Source: Arthrobacter rhizophilus
GTDB lineage: Bacteria > Actinomycetota > Actinomycetes > Actinomycetales > Micrococcaceae
NCBI RefSeq assembly: GCF_026241105.1
Contig: NZ_JAPFFT010000006.1
Coordinates: 1-64,000 of the forward strand
DNA length: 64,000 nucleotides
Direction: 5' to 3'
The notes beneath the pieces were generated by a model. That model was given only the letters and a program-made list of their open reading frames with translations. It had not been told where the DNA came from and searched no databases. This document shows, one piece after another, positions 42,253 through 51,821 of the stretch (the stretch's first letter is position 1; each line of letters starts with the position of its first letter). Made by a program: the position numbers and the translations under genes.

Positions 42253-42960
42253 GTGGAATTCATGAACCACATGCTCGAGCACGCCGCCGGGCAACCGTGG
42301 ATCTACCCGGTGCTCCTGGTTTTCTTTTTCATCGACGGCTTTGCCACGATCCTTCCCAGTGAGACCGCGATCGTAGGACTGTCGGCGCTTGCAATGCACC
42401 GCGGCGAGCCCAACCTATGGCTCCTCGGCGCTACTGCGCTTGTCGGGGCCATGGCCGGCGACAACACGGCCTACATGCTTGGCCGCAAGATCGGCTTGGA
42501 CCGCTGGAAATGGATGCGCAAGCCGAAGGTCCAGAAGATGTTCGCCTGGGCACACTACGAGCTGGACAAACGCGGCGCCGTGCTCATCTTCACCGCCCGG
42601 TATATTCCGTGGGGCCGTGTGGCAGTGAACTACGTCGCTGGACAAACCGGGTTCCGCCACAAGACCTTCTTCTGGCTGGATGCCTTCGCCTGCTTCACCT
42701 GGGTAGGTTATTCGATCGGGATTGGATCGCTGGCAGGCCACTGGGTGCACAACAACCCGCTCCTCGGCGTGGGGATTGCCGTGGCATTCGCCGTGGTGCT
42801 CGGCGTCATTGTGGACCACACCCTCCGTTGGTGGCACAAGCACCTTGAGAAGAAGGATGCTGAGAAGAAGGAAGCAGCTTTCGCGGAAGCAGCCGCAGCA
42901 GATGCAGGTACCGCAGTCAAGGCGACTGCCGGCGTCGAGCGCTCAAACCCTGCTGGCTAA
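42253..42960 (+). CDS. DedA-family membrane protein 2
   Basis: 235 residues, paralogous to the upstream protein with matching blocks (GAMAGDNTAYMLGRKIGLDRW; FTARYIPWGRVAVNYVAGQ). It ends in a long Lys/Glu/Ala-rich tail (LEKKDAEKKEAAFAEAA), probably a cytoplasmic helix. GTG 42253 follows GAGGAG at 10 bases; ATG 42262 is an alternative. A GTCACGC-AACC-GCGTGAC palindrome (42212-42229) upstream may be an operator or hairpin. Tandem duplication of dedA is likely. Confidence 0.87.
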   Translation: MEFMNHMLEHAAGQPWIYPVLLVFFFIDGFATILPSETAIVGLSALAMHRGEPNLWLLGATALVGAMAGDNTAYMLGRKIGLDRWKWMRKPKVQKMFAWAHYELDKRGAVLIFTARYIPWGRVAVNYVAGQTGFRHKTFFWLDAFACFTWVGYSIGIGSLAGHWVHNNPLLGVGIAVAFAVVLGVIVDHTLRWWHKHLEKKDAEKKEAAFAEAAAADAGTAVKATAGVERSNPAG

Positions 42961-42989
42961 GCTCCTTCCGTCCCCCTAGAGTTGGACAC

Positions 42990-44144
42990 GTGACTGAGCC
43001 TATTGTTGATGCCGCCCCTGCCCTTGACTTCGATCTGAAGAGCCTCCCGAAGGTTTCCCTTCACGACCATTTGGACGGGGGACTACGCCCGGCCACCATC
43101 ATCGAGTTGGCGGAGGCCGCCGGCCACACCCTGCCTTCCACGGATCCCGTAGCTCTTGGCCAGTGGTTCCGTGAGTCCGCAGATTCCGGTTCCTTGGTCC
43201 GTTATCTCGAAACCTTTGACCACACGATTGCCGTCATGCAGACCAAGGAAGGCCTGGCGCGCGTCGCCAAGGAATTCGTGGAGGACCTGGCGGACGACGG
43301 CGTTGTGTACGGCGAGATCCGATGGGCACCTGAGCAGCACCTGCAGAAGGGCCTCACCTTGGATGAGGTTGTGGACGCCGTCCAAGAAGGGCTCGACGCC
43401 GGTGTGGATGCCGTAGAGGAGTCCGGCCGCCAGATCCAGGTGGGCCAGCTCATCACGGCGATGCGCCACGCGGACCGCGGCCAGGAAATCGCCGAGCTCG
43501 CCGTGCGCCACCGGTACAACGGCGCGGTCGGTTTCGACATCGCCGGAGCCGAGGATGGCTTCCTGCCTTCCCGTTTCAAGGACGCTTTCACCTACCTCGC
43601 AGAGCACAACTTCCCGGCTACCGTGCACGCCGGCGAAGCAGCAGGCCTGGAGAGCATCCAGTCCGCGCTGGTGGACGGCCGTGCCCTGCGCTTGGGCCAC
43701 GGCGTGCGCATCGCCGAGGACATCACCGTTGAATACGAAGATGCCGAGGGCGAAGAAGCCGACGACGACGCTGAGGACACCGTTGGCATGGTCACCTTGG
43801 GTGAGGTGGCCGGCTGGGTCCGCGACCGCGGAATCGCGCTGGAAATCTGCCCCTCGTCCAACCTGCAGACCGGAGCGATCGCGAACTTCGGCGAAGGCAT
43901 CGAGAACCACCCGTTGGACATGCTCTACCAGTTGGGCTTCAACGTCACCATCAACACTGACAACCGGCTCATGAGCGGCGTCACGCTCACCGACGAGTTC
44001 GAGCTTCTCGTGGAGACCTTCGACTACGATCTCGACGACCTTCTGGAACTGACCCTCAACGCGGCCGAGTCGTCGTTCCTGCCCTTGGACGAAAAAGAAG
44101 CGTTGGTGGAGTACATCAACGACGCCTACGCCAACCTTGCCTGA
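42990..44144 (+). CDS. add: Adenosine deaminase
   Basis: 384 residues. Zinc ligands His25/His27 lie in SLHDHLDGG, His213 and catalytic Glu216 in VHAGEAAG, and the final Asp pair in INTDNRLMSG. It converts adenosine to inosine, fitting the nucleoside importer upstream. An unusual acidic insert (residues 249-263: YEDAEGEEADDDAED) sits before the EICPSSNLQTG block. GTG 42990. The next gene overlaps the 3' end by 8 bases. Confidence 0.94.
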   Translation: MTEPIVDAAPALDFDLKSLPKVSLHDHLDGGLRPATIIELAEAAGHTLPSTDPVALGQWFRESADSGSLVRYLETFDHTIAVMQTKEGLARVAKEFVEDLADDGVVYGEIRWAPEQHLQKGLTLDEVVDAVQEGLDAGVDAVEESGRQIQVGQLITAMRHADRGQEIAELAVRHRYNGAVGFDIAGAEDGFLPSRFKDAFTYLAEHNFPATVHAGEAAGLESIQSALVDGRALRLGHGVRIAEDITVEYEDAEGEEADDDAEDTVGMVTLGEVAGWVRDRGIALEICPSSNLQTGAIANFGEGIENHPLDMLYQLGFNVTINTDNRLMSGVTLTDEFELLVETFDYDLDDLLELTLNAAESSFLPLDEKEALVEYINDAYANLA

Positions 44145-44841
44145 GCAAACTGCTGCAGGCGTCCCCTCCGGGAGTACCATAACGGTGCTCGTGCAAAAGA
44201 TCGCCTCTTTGCGCGAGCACTGTCCCTGGATGGGGGCGCTGACCCACGAATCCCTGATCGAGTACTTGATCGAGGAAGCGTATGAGGTGGTCGACTCGAT
44301 CGAGGCAGGGGCCTCCGGTTCCGATACTTCCGATGAGCTTCGCGGCGAGCTGGGCGATGTGCTGCTTCAAGTGGTGCTCCACGCCCGGCTCGCCGAGGAG
44401 CAAGGACGGTTCACGTTTGACGACGTCGCCCGCAGTATTACGGAGAAGATGGTGCGGCGCAACCCGCACGTCTTCAAACCGGACGGGTCCTTGCAGGAAT
44501 CCTTCCCGGCCACCGTGGAGGAGATCGTCGAAAAATGGGATGCGGTGAAGAAAGCCGAAAAGCCCGAGCGCTCGGATCCCTTCGAAGGCATTCCGCCCCA
44601 CCTCCCCGCCCTCGCCTTAGCGCAGAAGTCCCTTGACCGTGCCGAGCGCGCGGCTCGCTCAGGGGGTCCGGAAAGCGTTGGCCACGCTGTTGCGGCAACG
44701 GAGGTTCCCGACTCCGAAGCCGCACTTGGAGACTTCCTGCTTGGCGTCGTCGCGGGCTCGAAAGAAAGGGGATTCGACGCCGAACGGGCCTTGCGTGCCG
44801 CTGTCCGCCGCTACCAAGGACGCGACGGCGAAGCCACATAA
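44137..44841 (+). CDS. mazG: MazG nucleotide pyrophosphohydrolase
   Basis: 234 residues. The MazG helix bundle has CPWMGALTHESLIEYLIEEAYEVVDSI (metal Glu residues) and DELRGELGDVLLQVVLHARLAEE. A single full MazG domain plus a partial second C-terminal repeat (DFLLGVVAGSKERGFDAERALR). It hydrolyses non-canonical NTPs to NMPs to clean the nucleotide pool. The TTG at 44137 overlaps add by 8 bases; the GTG at 44185 (VLVQKIASL) is an alternative start. Confidence 0.88.
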   Translation: MPEQTAAGVPSGSTITVLVQKIASLREHCPWMGALTHESLIEYLIEEAYEVVDSIEAGASGSDTSDELRGELGDVLLQVVLHARLAEEQGRFTFDDVARSITEKMVRRNPHVFKPDGSLQESFPATVEEIVEKWDAVKKAEKPERSDPFEGIPPHLPALALAQKSLDRAERAARSGGPESVGHAVAATEVPDSEAALGDFLLGVVAGSKERGFDAERALRAAVRRYQGRDGEAT

Positions 44842-44925
44842 CGTGAGCGGTCCGACGTCATTCCGTAACGTTGGCCGCTCTCGACTAGGCTAGTGGCGAC
44901 GAGGACGTCGAGAATTTCCCTCTAG

Positions 44926-46242
<1,317 letters not shown>

Positions 46243-46251
46243 TATCCGTTG

Positions 46252-46303
46252 AAACAGCTGACCGGTGGCTATGGTGGAAAGACCGTAGCCACCGGTTCTG
46301 TTT
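46252..46303 (+). terminator. Terminator after eno
   Basis: ACCGGTGGCTATGGT (46261-46275) pairs with 46282-46296 with one G-T pair, and the outer AAACAG/CTGTTT (46252-46257, 46298-46303) extends the stem into a T-rich end. It sits 10 bases after the eno stop. Confidence 0.8.
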
Positions 46304-46400
46304 AACGAAATGTGAGAGCACTTCGGCAAGACCGAAGGCTCCATGAGGCACACAAAGCGCAGCAACCCGCCAGGCAAGCACCAGGCATTACAGGAGTGTC

Positions 46401-47039
46401 ATGGCCACCCGCCGTCCCAAGGTCCCCCGAGCCGACGCACTGGGGCGGTCGTCCCAAAAGAAGCCCGACGGCGGCCATGTCATCCGTGCCGACTTCGGCG
46501 AGTCCCGTAAGGCAACGCTTGCGCAGCAGGAGGCCCCGGCACACGCGCGGTCCAAGACGTCGTCCACCGCCAGACCCGAAGGCAGCGCCCAAAGCAAGCC
46601 CCAGTCTGCCTCAAAGGTCCACCCCGGCAAGGACAAAGCGACCGGCCCCGTGCCCGCAAAGGCCTTCTCAGGGCGCATGCTTGCACTCGCCGTGGTGATG
46701 GTCGCGATCACCATCATGCTCGCGCCCACGGTCAAGATTTTCCTGGAGAAAAAAGCGGAAATCTCCGCCCTGGAGGCCGACATCGCGAGCAAGCAGGCCG
46801 AGCAAGCAGGCCTCAAGAAGCAGATCACCCGCTGGCAGGACCCCAACTACGTGAAACAACAGGCCCGCGACCGCATTAACATGGTTATGCCGGGTGAAGC
46901 AGGCTACTGGGTGTTTGGCGGCGGAGTTCCCGCCGGGACACCGGGCGGACGCACCGGCTCAGGAGCTTCCGGAAGCCCCGCCAATCTGCCATGGGTGGAT
47001 GGGCTGTGGGAATCCATCAGACGTTCGGCAACAGACTAG
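46401..47039 (+). CDS. FtsB/DivIC-like septum formation protein
   Basis: 212 residues. A long basic, low-complexity cytoplasmic N terminus (about 1-85) precedes one membrane helix (LALAVVMVAITIMLAPTVKIFL), then a coiled coil (KKAEISALEADIASKQAEQAG) and the conserved DivIC end with DPNYVKQQARDRINMVMPGE. It is a bitopic divisome component that links FtsQ/FtsL to septal synthesis. ATG 46401 follows CAGGAG. The position after eno is the usual one. Confidence 0.88.
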   Translation: MATRRPKVPRADALGRSSQKKPDGGHVIRADFGESRKATLAQQEAPAHARSKTSSTARPEGSAQSKPQSASKVHPGKDKATGPVPAKAFSGRMLALAVVMVAITIMLAPTVKIFLEKKAEISALEADIASKQAEQAGLKKQITRWQDPNYVKQQARDRINMVMPGEAGYWVFGGGVPAGTPGGRTGSGASGSPANLPWVDGLWESIRRSATD

Positions 47040-47096
47040 ACGCGGTGCCCGCCGCCGTCGTGCCCTGATAGGCACGGCCAAAACAGGGCAGGAAGG

Positions 47097-47816
47097 ATGG
47101 CAACGCCAGTGGAAGATAACTCGGCACCTGCATCGCAGGAGTCCCGCAAGCCATCAGCTCACGATCTGGAAATCCTCAGCCGCCAGCTCGGACGGCCCGT
47201 CCGCGACGTCGTCGAAATCCCCGCACGCTGCGTGTGCGGCAACCCGTTGGTCGCGGCAACTGCTCCGCGTTTGAGCAACGGCACACCGTTTCCCACCACG
47301 TTTTACCTGACGCACCCCGTTATCACCGCCGCAGTGTCGCGGCTGGAAGCGAGCGGGGTCATGAATGAAATGAATGAACGGCTCGCGGCAGACGAGCCTT
47401 TGGCAACGGCCTACCGGAGCGCCCACGAGGCCTATCTTCACGCCCGCGACGAAATCGCCGGACGTGCCGGGACGGGACCTGTCCCGGAGATCGCGGGGGT
47501 CTCTGCCGGCGGAATGCCCACGCGCGTCAAATGCCTCCACGTCTTGGTTGGCCACTCCCTGGCGGCAGGGCCCGGAGTTAATCCGCTCGGCGACGAGGCC
47601 ATTGGAGCGATCAGCGAATGGTGGACCGCGCACCGCTGCTACTGCGACGGCGCTTGGGACAGCGCGGGGGCGGCCCCGTCCAAGGACCTCAGCCGCCACG
47701 GCCCGCAGGGGCTTCCGGACATCGTGGGCCGTCCCGCGCCTGTCCGCAAGTCCTCGTCCTCCCAAACAACAGACGCATTTTCGGGCGAGCCGTTTGCAGG
47801 GGAGCACGACGCATGA
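47097..47816 (+). CDS. DUF501-family protein
   Basis: 239 residues. The DUF501 region (about 22-190) includes LSRQLGRPVRDVVEIPARCVCGNP, PTTFYLTHP and RVKCLHVLVGHSLAAGPGVNP. Conserved Cys and His residues (CVCG, CLH, HRCYC) suggest metal binding. No function is established for the family. The C-terminal ~45 residues are Ser/Pro-rich and probably disordered. It overlaps ppx by 4 bases. GGAAGG precedes ATG 47097. Confidence 0.85.
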   Translation: MATPVEDNSAPASQESRKPSAHDLEILSRQLGRPVRDVVEIPARCVCGNPLVAATAPRLSNGTPFPTTFYLTHPVITAAVSRLEASGVMNEMNERLAADEPLATAYRSAHEAYLHARDEIAGRAGTGPVPEIAGVSAGGMPTRVKCLHVLVGHSLAAGPGVNPLGDEAIGAISEWWTAHRCYCDGAWDSAGAAPSKDLSRHGPQGLPDIVGRPAPVRKSSSSQTTDAFSGEPFAGEHDA

Positions 47817-48769
47817 GCCGCGTAGCCGCCATCGATTGTGGCACTAATTCGATTCGCCTCCTCATCGCGGACGCCAGCGGTGCCGATGCGGGGTCTCCGC
47901 TGCGCGACATTGTCCGTGAGATGCGCGTGGTTCGCCTCGGCCAAGGAGTAGACGCCACCGGCGAACTTGCCCCGGAGGCGCTCGAGCGCACCTTTGCGGC
48001 AACGGGCGATTACGCCGAACTGATCCGCCATCACGGTGCCGGGAGTGTCCGCTTCGTGGCGACGTCCGCGAGCCGTGACGCGCGCAACCGGGACGTCTTC
48101 GTTGACGGGATCCGGGACCTGCTGGGGGTCGAACCCGAGGTCATCTCAGGCGATGAAGAAGCCGCCCTGTCCTTCGCAGGGGCAAGCAGTGTGCTTCCTT
48201 CGCGTGGCAAGTCTCCGCTGCTCGTGGTGGACCTCGGGGGTGGAAGCACCGAGTTCGTCCTTGGAAACTCCGACGGCGTCATCGCCGCCAAATCCGTTGA
48301 TATCGGCTGCGTGCGACTGACCGAACGCCACCTCCGCAACGACCCCCCGACGCTGGAGCAGATCGCCGCAGCCGAAGCCGACGTCGATGCAGCCATTGAC
48401 CTCGCCGGCCGCACGGTCCCGCTGGGCCGCGCCACCGCCGTCGTGGGCGTTGCGGGTTCCATCACCACCATCACGGCACATGCCCTGGGCCTGAGTGAGT
48501 ACGATCCCGCACAGATCCACGGCGCCAGCCTGGATCTGGGGACCATCAGCGACGCCGCCACGAGCCTGCTCGAAATGAGCCGCGAAGAGCGCGCCAGGCT
48601 GCCCTACATGCACCCTGGACGCGTCGACGTCATCGGAGCCGGAGCACTCGTATGGCGCCGCATACTCCAGCGCTTGGCTGAGATCGGGGATGGATCCATC
48701 AGCGTGGCCACCTCCAGCGAGCATGACATCCTCGACGGCATCGCGCTGAGTATTCTGAGTATTCGTTAA
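47813..48769 (+). CDS. ppx: Exopolyphosphatase / GppA-family phosphatase
   Basis: 318 residues, the short actinobacterial type with a sugar-kinase-like ATPase fold only. Motifs are AIDCGTNSIRLLIAD (phosphate 1), VRFVATSASRDARN, LVVDLGGGSTEF (phosphate 2) and VVGVAGSITTITA. It degrades polyphosphate and/or pppGpp. ATG 47813 overlaps the DUF501 stop. The subtilase gene follows 16 bases later. Confidence 0.92.
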   Translation: MSRVAAIDCGTNSIRLLIADASGADAGSPLRDIVREMRVVRLGQGVDATGELAPEALERTFAATGDYAELIRHHGAGSVRFVATSASRDARNRDVFVDGIRDLLGVEPEVISGDEEAALSFAGASSVLPSRGKSPLLVVDLGGGSTEFVLGNSDGVIAAKSVDIGCVRLTERHLRNDPPTLEQIAAAEADVDAAIDLAGRTVPLGRATAVVGVAGSITTITAHALGLSEYDPAQIHGASLDLGTISDAATSLLEMSREERARLPYMHPGRVDVIGAGALVWRRILQRLAEIGDGSISVATSSEHDILDGIALSILSIR

Positions 48770-48785
48770 GGGTGGGTATTCGCTG

Positions 48786-50165
48786 ATGACGTTGCCGCAC
48801 AGTTGGCGCCGCCGAACCGCATCGGCCGCGCTGGCCGCCATGTTGGCCGGGGGAAGCCTGGCAGGGGCCCTGCTGACTGCACCCGCTGCGTTCGCCGACT
48901 CCTGGCGGGACAAGGAATACTGGCTCAACGAATACGGCATCTCCGCAGCCTGGCAGGTATCCAAGGGCGCGGGCGTGAAAGTCGCCATCATAGACAGCGG
49001 GGTAGACGGGCAACACCCCGATCTCAAGGGAGCCGTGGTCGGCGGAACTGACGTTTCCGGATCGGGCGATCCGAACGGGCAGAAGAGCATCGGCGCCAAA
49101 CCTGAGCACGGGACCCTCGTCGCTACGCTCCTCGCTGGCCGTGGACACGCTTCAGCCAGCCCTTCGGCGTCTCCGTCGTCCACACCCTCCTCCGGATCCG
49201 TCGGCACGGACGGAATCGTCGGCGTCGCGCCTGAGGCCGAGATCCTGTCTGTCTCCGCTTGGCTCGGTTCGCCGAACCCTGCCGGAAAGACGGACCAGGA
49301 GCAGATTCCGCAGGCGGTGCGATGGGCAGTGGATAACGGGGCCAAAGTCATCAACATTTCCCTCGGGAGTACCTCGCCGGATTGGCCCCAGAGTTGGGAT
49401 GCGGCTTTCCTCTATGCCGAACAGAAGGACGTGGTGATCGTGGCCGCGGCGGGCAACCGGATTGGCGGGAACGTCCAGGTGGGTGCGCCTGCCACTATTC
49501 CCGGCGTATTGACCGTGGCAGGCCTTGACCGGAACCGCATGGCCAGCGTCGATGCTTCTTCGCAGGGGATCAGCATCGGTGTCTCGGCGCCCGCGGAAAA
49601 GCTGGTGGGCGGCCTGCCCGGGGGGAGCTATGAAGACTGGGCCGGAACCTCCGGCTCCGCGCCCCTAGTCTCCGGTGTCGCGGCCCTGATTCGTTCGAAA
49701 TGGCCGGATATGAGCGCCAAGCAGGTCATCAACCGGATTGTTTCCACGGCAGAGGACGCTGGTGCGCCTGGCAAGGACCCCATCTATGGCTACGGCATCC
49801 TCAACGCCGAAGCAGCATTGAAAGCCGATGTGCCCGAGGCCAAGAGCAATCCGGTGGGTTCCATCGTGGACTGGATCCGGGTCCATCGGCGCGGGGACCT
49901 CAGTAGCCCTACACCTGAGCCGACGTCCAAGCCCAGCAGCCCCGCAGCCACCTTGGCGGATCCCACGGTTCCCGTGGCGAAGGCGCCCTCCCAAGCCGAC
50001 ACGGCCGTTCCCGCTGCGGTGGTCATCGGCTTTGGATCGCTCTTCGTGGCCATCGTTGCCGGCGCCTCGATCCAATTGAGGCGCGCCTACCGGAGTTCTC
50101 CGGAACTGCCCGAAGAACCAGCCACTGGCGTGGTAGGCGTCGTGGACCCGAGTACCCCGAAATAG
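48786..50165 (+). CDS. Secreted, membrane-anchored subtilisin-like protease (S8, mycosin-like)
   Basis: 459 residues. Signal peptide about 1-37. Catalytic Asp70 (AIIDSGVDGQHPDL), His108 (PEHGTLVATLLAG) and Ser289 (AGTSGSAPLVSG) are in subtilisin order. A Ser/Pro insert (123-138, ASPSASPSSTPSSGS) follows the His loop. The C-terminal Pro/Ser linker, membrane helix (about 397-418, AVVIGFGSLFVAIVAGAS) and short cytoplasmic tail resemble mycosins. No ESX/type VII genes are nearby. It should act outside the membrane; substrates are unknown. Confidence 0.9.
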   Translation: MTLPHSWRRRTASAALAAMLAGGSLAGALLTAPAAFADSWRDKEYWLNEYGISAAWQVSKGAGVKVAIIDSGVDGQHPDLKGAVVGGTDVSGSGDPNGQKSIGAKPEHGTLVATLLAGRGHASASPSASPSSTPSSGSVGTDGIVGVAPEAEILSVSAWLGSPNPAGKTDQEQIPQAVRWAVDNGAKVINISLGSTSPDWPQSWDAAFLYAEQKDVVIVAAAGNRIGGNVQVGAPATIPGVLTVAGLDRNRMASVDASSQGISIGVSAPAEKLVGGLPGGSYEDWAGTSGSAPLVSGVAALIRSKWPDMSAKQVINRIVSTAEDAGAPGKDPIYGYGILNAEAALKADVPEAKSNPVGSIVDWIRVHRRGDLSSPTPEPTSKPSSPAATLADPTVPVAKAPSQADTAVPAAVVIGFGSLFVAIVAGASIQLRRAYRSSPELPEEPATGVVGVVDPSTPK

Positions 50166-50237
50166 CCCGTGGCGCTGGGTCGGCGGCGCCGGGAAATAGT
50201 TAGTGAAGATTTTCACAAGGTGCTGTACTCTATTCTT

Positions 50238-51689
50238 ATGGCAACCACCCCTGAGCTCATTGACCGTCCCCGTGTTCTCGTTGTCGGCGGCGGATACGTC
50301 GGCCTGTACGTAGCACTCAAGCTGCAGAAGAAGATCGCGAATGCCGGCGGAATCGTCACCGTCGTTGATCCGCTTCCCTACATGACTTACCAGCCCTTCC
50401 TTCCTGAAGTGGCCGGCGGAAACATCGAGGCACGCCACGCCGTTGTCTCCCACCGCCAGCACCTCAAGCAGACGGAACTCATCCAGGGCCGCGTCACCGG
50501 CATCGACCACCAGAACCGCACCGCAGTTGTTGCCCCGGCTGACGGTGGCGAGCCTTTCGAGATTCCTTACTTCGACGTCGTGGTTGCCGCCGGCGCCATC
50601 ACCCGCACCTTCCCGATCAAGGGCCTTGCCGATGAGGGCATCGGCCTGAAGACCATTGAAGAAGCAGTAGCCCTGCGCAACAAGGTGCTCGAGAGCATCG
50701 AGGTCGCCTCCACTATGACGGACGCTGCCGAGCGCGCCAAGGCCCTGACCTTCGTGGTTGTGGGTGGCGGCTTCGCCGGTATCGAGTGCATCACCGAGAT
50801 GGAAGACCTCGCCCGCGCCGCTGTCAAGAACAACTCCCGCATCCGCCAGGAAGAAATCCGCTTCGTTCTCGTCGAAGCCATGGGCCGCATCATGCCCGAG
50901 GTCACCGCTGCCCAGGCCGAATGGGTAGTTGAACACCTGCGCAGCCGCGGTATCGAGGTCCTGCTCAACACCTCCCTCGACAATGCCGAGGGTAGCCTCA
51001 AGCTCATCAACCTGCCGGACAAGACCCCCGCCCAGGAATTCGAAGCCGACACCCTCGTGTGGACGGCAGGCGTGCAGGCCAACCCGATGATCCGTTCCAC
51101 CGACTTCCCGCTGGAGCCCCGCGGACGAGTCCGTGTCCTGCCGGACCTCCGCATCGCGGGCGACGAAGGCATCATCGACAACGCCTGGGCCGCTGGCGAC
51201 ATCGCCGCCGTCCCGGACCTCACTGGCAGTGGCCTGCCGGACGGTACATGCGTTCCGAACGCCCAGCACGCACTCCGCCAGGCCAAGCGCCTGGCCAAGA
51301 ACTTGTGGGCCTCCCGTTGGGACAAGCCCATGGGCGACTACAAGCACAAGAACCTCGGTGCGGTTGCTGGCTTCGGCGAATGGAAAGGCGTTGCCAACAT
51401 CAACCTCCTGGGCCGGATCGGCCTCAAGGGCGGCCTCGCCTGGCTGGCCCACCGCGGCTACCACGGCTTGGCCATCCCCACCGGTGAGCGCAAGGTCCGT
51501 GTGATCTTCAACTGGCTCCTGGGCATGATCATGGGCCGCGACACCACCCAGCTGATGGACCTCGACAACCCGCGCGGTGCCTTCGTGTCCGCAGCGACCC
51601 CGGCCCCCAAGCCGGCTGCTGCGCCGGCTCCCGCTCCTGCGGCTGAGCCCGCCGAGGCAAAGACCCCGGTTACGGCTGACGCCAAGTAG
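50238..51689 (+). CDS. ndh: Type II NADH dehydrogenase
   Basis: 483 residues. Two dinucleotide folds: FAD site VLVVGGGYVGLYVALKLQ and NADH site FVVVGGGFAGIECITEMED. The redox-region PYMTYQPFLPEVAGGNIEARH and the C-terminal membrane-binding part (GLKGGLAWLAHRGYHG) follow the NDH-2 pattern. It transfers electrons from NADH to menaquinone without proton pumping. The Ala/Pro tail (about 455-480) is low-complexity. ATG 50238 lies 6 bases after TACTCT and has no close Shine-Dalgarno, so the mRNA may be leaderless. A strong terminator follows. Confidence 0.94.
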   Translation: MATTPELIDRPRVLVVGGGYVGLYVALKLQKKIANAGGIVTVVDPLPYMTYQPFLPEVAGGNIEARHAVVSHRQHLKQTELIQGRVTGIDHQNRTAVVAPADGGEPFEIPYFDVVVAAGAITRTFPIKGLADEGIGLKTIEEAVALRNKVLESIEVASTMTDAAERAKALTFVVVGGGFAGIECITEMEDLARAAVKNNSRIRQEEIRFVLVEAMGRIMPEVTAAQAEWVVEHLRSRGIEVLLNTSLDNAEGSLKLINLPDKTPAQEFEADTLVWTAGVQANPMIRSTDFPLEPRGRVRVLPDLRIAGDEGIIDNAWAAGDIAAVPDLTGSGLPDGTCVPNAQHALRQAKRLAKNLWASRWDKPMGDYKHKNLGAVAGFGEWKGVANINLLGRIGLKGGLAWLAHRGYHGLAIPTGERKVRVIFNWLLGMIMGRDTTQLMDLDNPRGAFVSAATPAPKPAAAPAPAPAAEPAEAKTPVTADAK

Positions 51690-51709
51690 CGATACCGAAG
51701 CAGTCCTGT

Positions 51710-51749
51710 CGACGGCGGCCGCCTCCCACGCGGGAGGCGGCCGCCGTCG
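51710..51749 (+). terminator. 18-bp perfect stem terminator after ndh
   Basis: The arm CGACGGCGGCCGCCTCCC (51710-51727) pairs exactly with 51732-51749 around ACGC. It lies 20 bases after the ndh stop. There is no long T-run, which is common for GC-rich actinobacterial terminators. Confidence 0.75.
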
Positions 51750-51821
51750 AAGTCTAACTCCCGGCCCGGCTGTGACGGCGGGCCGGTTCTGTCCGCGACC
51801 CCGGGTCCTAGACTTGTCAGC

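Noticed and set aside
48786..50165. Part of an ESX/type VII secretion locus (mycosin)
   Set aside because: The protease resembles a mycosin in layout, but no EccB/C/D, WXG100 or related genes are in the neighbourhood; the context is eno-ftsB-ppx housekeeping.
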